A stretch of 64,000 bases of DNA, from assembly GCA_019747815.1 (NCBI GenBank), contig JAIEQJ010000026.1, positions 62,001 to 126,000 of the forward strand, written 5' to 3'. Under the pieces are notes generated by a model. That model saw nothing but the letters and a program-made list of their open reading frames with translations, was not told the origin of the DNA and did not search any database. Positions 61,569 to 64,000 of the stretch are shown here, in pieces. The first letter of the stretch is position 1. Every line of letters begins with the position of its first letter. The position numbers and the translations under genes were made by a program. Source of the DNA: Hyphomonadaceae bacterium. Lineage in GTDB: Bacteria; Pseudomonadota; Alphaproteobacteria; Rhizobiales; Hyphomicrobiaceae.

Positions 61569-62354
61569 TCAGCGAGGCGCCATCCGCAAGGCGCCGTCGA
61601 GGCGAATGCATTCGCCGTTGATCATGACGTTTTCGCAGATATGGACGGCAAGTGCGGCATATTCGGCCGGGCTGCCCAGGCGCGAGGGAAACGGCACGGA
61701 GGCGGCGAGCGATTTCTGCGCCTCATCGGGCAGGCCGTCGAACATCGGCGTCAGAAAGAGACCCGGCATGATGGTGACGACGCGAATGCCGTCGCGCGAC
61801 AGATCGCGGGCCACGGGCAGCGTCATGGCGGCCACGCCGCCCTTGGAGGCGGAGTAGGCCACCTGGCCGATCTGGCCGTCCTGGGCCGCGACCGAGGATG
61901 TGCAGATCATGACGCCGCGCTCGCCATCGGCATTGACCGGCTTGGTCTCCTGCATGCCGACGGCAGACTTGGACATCATGAGGAAGGTGCCGATCAGATT
62001 GACCTGGATCACCTTGGCGAAGGTGGCAAGATCGTGCGGCTCGATCGCGTTCGTCTCCTTGATCCGGCGCGAGATGCGCTTGGCGACGCCGATGCCGGCA
62101 CAGTTGACGAGGATGCGCTCCTGACCGTGCGCCTTACGCGCCGCCGCCAGGGCATTGGTGGCGCTGGCCTCGCTGGTGACGTCGCATTCGGCGAACACGC
62201 CGCCCAACTCCTTCGCCAGCTTGGCGCCGGCGTCTGCATTGAGATCAAGCAGTGCAACCTTCACACCCTTGGCCGCCAGGGCCCGTGCCGTAGCCGCCCC
62301 CAAGCCGGATGCTCCACCTGTGACGACGGCCGAGATGTTCTGGTCGAGCTGCAT
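61569..62354 (-). CDS. SDR family oxidoreductase (3-hydroxyacyl-CoA dehydrogenase type)
   Basis: AVVTGGASGLGAATARALAAKGVKVALLDLN, YSASKGGVAAMTLPVARDLSRDGIRVVTIMPGLFLTPM. Start at MQLDQNIS. Confidence 0.9.
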   Translation of the reverse strand: MQLDQNISAVVTGGASGLGAATARALAAKGVKVALLDLNADAGAKLAKELGGVFAECDVTSEASATNALAAARKAHGQERILVNCAGIGVAKRISRRIKETNAIEPHDLATFAKVIQVNLIGTFLMMSKSAVGMQETKPVNADGERGVMICTSSVAAQDGQIGQVAYSASKGGVAAMTLPVARDLSRDGIRVVTIMPGLFLTPMFDGLPDEAQKSLAASVPFPSRLGSPAEYAALAVHICENVMINGECIRLDGALRMAPR

Positions 62355-62370
62355 TGTGTCCACTCCACTG

Positions 62371-63981
62371 CTACGAACGACTTGCCTCTTGCGCCGGCCC
62401 CGGCCGCACCCATTGCACCAGCACAGCCACGCCTGCAAGCGCGAAAGCGAGGACATGCGGATAGGCGAGGGCGATGCCGACGGGCCGCAGGAGCGTGGCG
62501 ATCAGCTCCGGAAACACCAGCAGCATGCCCGCGATCGTGAAGAGCACGGTCTCGATGAGGGTGCTCTTGCGCAGGAACCGGCCCTGGAACGCGAACCCGA
62601 GAATGGCGATGCCGGCCATCGTCTCGATGCTGACCCTGAGAATATCGAGCCAACTGCCGCCCGGAGGGATCTTGAACAGCAGGCCGACCCCCAAGGGATC
62701 GCACACAAAGACGAACGGCACGAGGAACGCCGGCATCGTGTATTTCCACGCCTGCAGCGTGGTTCGATACGGGCTACCGCCGGTGATGGCGGCCGCCGCG
62801 AACGGCGACAGGGCGGTCGGCGGCGACACCTCAGAGAGCACGGCATAGTAGAAGATGAACATGTGCGCGGCGAAATCGGGCACGCCCAGCTTGATGAGCG
62901 CCGGCGCCGCAATGACGGCGCACATGATGTAGGACGCGGTGACCGGCACCGCGAGGCCTACGACCCACACGATCGCGGCGGAAAACAGCGCCGTGAGCAC
63001 CAGGCTGCCCTGCGCATAGCCGATGATGATGTCGGCAAAGCGCTGGCCGAGGCCCGTCAGCGTGGTTACGCCGACAATGATGCCGGCGGTCGCGCATGTC
63101 GCAGCGATGCTCAATACCCCCGTGGTGCCCTCCGCCAGCGCGCGCACGAGCTTGGGCGGCACCAGCGCCGTGTCACGCCGCAGATAGCTGACGGCGATGG
63201 CGAGCATGGTGGCCCAGAACACGGACAGCACGGGCGAGAAGCCGTACAGCATGAGGACGATGATGGAGACCAGCGAGCCGAAGTGGAACCAGTAGCCCTT
63301 GGTGAGACGCCACAGCGTGCCCTTCTCCACCAGCAGAGCGGCGCCGCCGCCGTACTTGGCCGCATCGAGCTCGACCATCACCAGAATGCTGAAGTAGTAG
63401 AGGAGGGTCGGGATGGCGGCCATCCAGATCACCTCCAGATACGAGATCTTGAGGAACTCGGCGATCAGGAAGGCTGCAGCACCCAGCACCGGCGGCGAGA
63501 TGATGGCGCCGAGGCCGCCAGCCGCGAGCAGGCCGCCCGCCGCATTCTTCTCATAGCCGGCCTTTTCCAGCAGCGGATAGGCGACCGTGCCGATCGTCAC
63601 CGTGGTGGCAACGCCCGAGCCCGACGGACCGCCCAGCAGGAAAGAGGACAGAACGACCGCGCGACCGGCCGCGTTGCGCTTGCCGCCCATGGCGGCGAAC
63701 GAAAAATCGATGAAGAACTTGCCGGCGCCGGAATACTGCAGGATAGCGCCGAAGATCGTGAACAGAATGATCAGGCTGGAGGAGACATCAACCGTCGTGC
63801 CGAAGATGCCTTCCAGCGTCATGTAGAGATGGCCGACGAGGCGCTCGATGGAATAGCCGCGATGGGTCCAGGGCGGCGGCAAGTGCTTGCCGAGCAGCGC
63901 ATAGGCGATGAAGCACAGCGACACGACCGGCATGATCCAGCCGGTGGAGCGGCGCGTGGCTTCCAGCAGCAGAACGATCAA
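62371..63981 (-). CDS. TRAP transporter fused permease subunit (4TM/12TM type), possibly partial at window edge
   Basis: GTTVDVSSSLIILFTIFGAILQYSGAGKFFIDFSFAAMGGKRNAAGRAVVLSSFLLGGPSGSGVATTVTIGTVAYPLLEKAGY; true start may lie beyond 64000. Confidence 0.9.
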   Translation of the reverse strand: MIVLLLEATRRSTGWIMPVVSLCFIAYALLGKHLPPPWTHRGYSIERLVGHLYMTLEGIFGTTVDVSSSLIILFTIFGAILQYSGAGKFFIDFSFAAMGGKRNAAGRAVVLSSFLLGGPSGSGVATTVTIGTVAYPLLEKAGYEKNAAGGLLAAGGLGAIISPPVLGAAAFLIAEFLKISYLEVIWMAAIPTLLYYFSILVMVELDAAKYGGGAALLVEKGTLWRLTKGYWFHFGSLVSIIVLMLYGFSPVLSVFWATMLAIAVSYLRRDTALVPPKLVRALAEGTTGVLSIAATCATAGIIVGVTTLTGLGQRFADIIIGYAQGSLVLTALFSAAIVWVVGLAVPVTASYIMCAVIAAPALIKLGVPDFAAHMFIFYYAVLSEVSPPTALSPFAAAAITGGSPYRTTLQAWKYTMPAFLVPFVFVCDPLGVGLLFKIPPGGSWLDILRVSIETMAGIAILGFAFQGRFLRKSTLIETVLFTIAGMLLVFPELIATLLRPVGIALAYPHVLAFALAGVAVLVQWVRPGPAQEASRS

Positions 63982-64000
63982 GACGATGCCGACATAGAAG

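Overview
The window is a GC-rich, densely coded chromosomal segment, probably from an alphaproteobacterium of the Hyphomicrobiales type (inferred from gene content: DUF2865 and DUF2794 proteins, tight operons). I saw no rRNA, tRNA, CRISPR array, phage genes or intact transposase. Left to right it contains: a thiosulfate-oxidation (sox) locus; a membrane protein / cupredoxin-like / exported HD-domain gene set; a divergent catabolic locus (Fe-ADH, ALDH, glutamine-synthetase-family ligase, IMPase-family phosphatase, an ABC importer resembling 2-aminoethylphosphonate systems, DeoR regulator); an envelope module (phenol-MetA-type OM protein, YiaV/YiaW-like pair, DUF1254/DUF1214 protein, exported HAD); a 9-gene operon with a NitT/TauT-like ABC importer, amidohydrolase and CobW GTPase, next to a LysR regulator; an apparently orphan Wzm/Wzt polysaccharide exporter beside an AT-rich patch; a 2-hydroxyacid/haloacid gene set (YdiJ-like FAD/FeS protein, SgaA, HIBADH, L-2-haloacid dehalogenase-like HAD); pstSCAB-phoU-phoB; HU; assorted housekeeping genes (YbbAP-TesA, ThpR, Bax inhibitor-1); two DUF2865 paralogs; and a TRAP fusion protein that runs to the right edge. 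The signals most worth follow-up are a strongly base-paired intergenic RNA candidate at 49559-49649, the candidate gamma-glutamylation locus at 7758-17107, the exported HAD/DUF1254/YiaVW module, the CobW-amidohydrolase operon, and a T-N11-A palindrome beside the LysR gene. All family calls come from reading the translations by eye; no database search was run.
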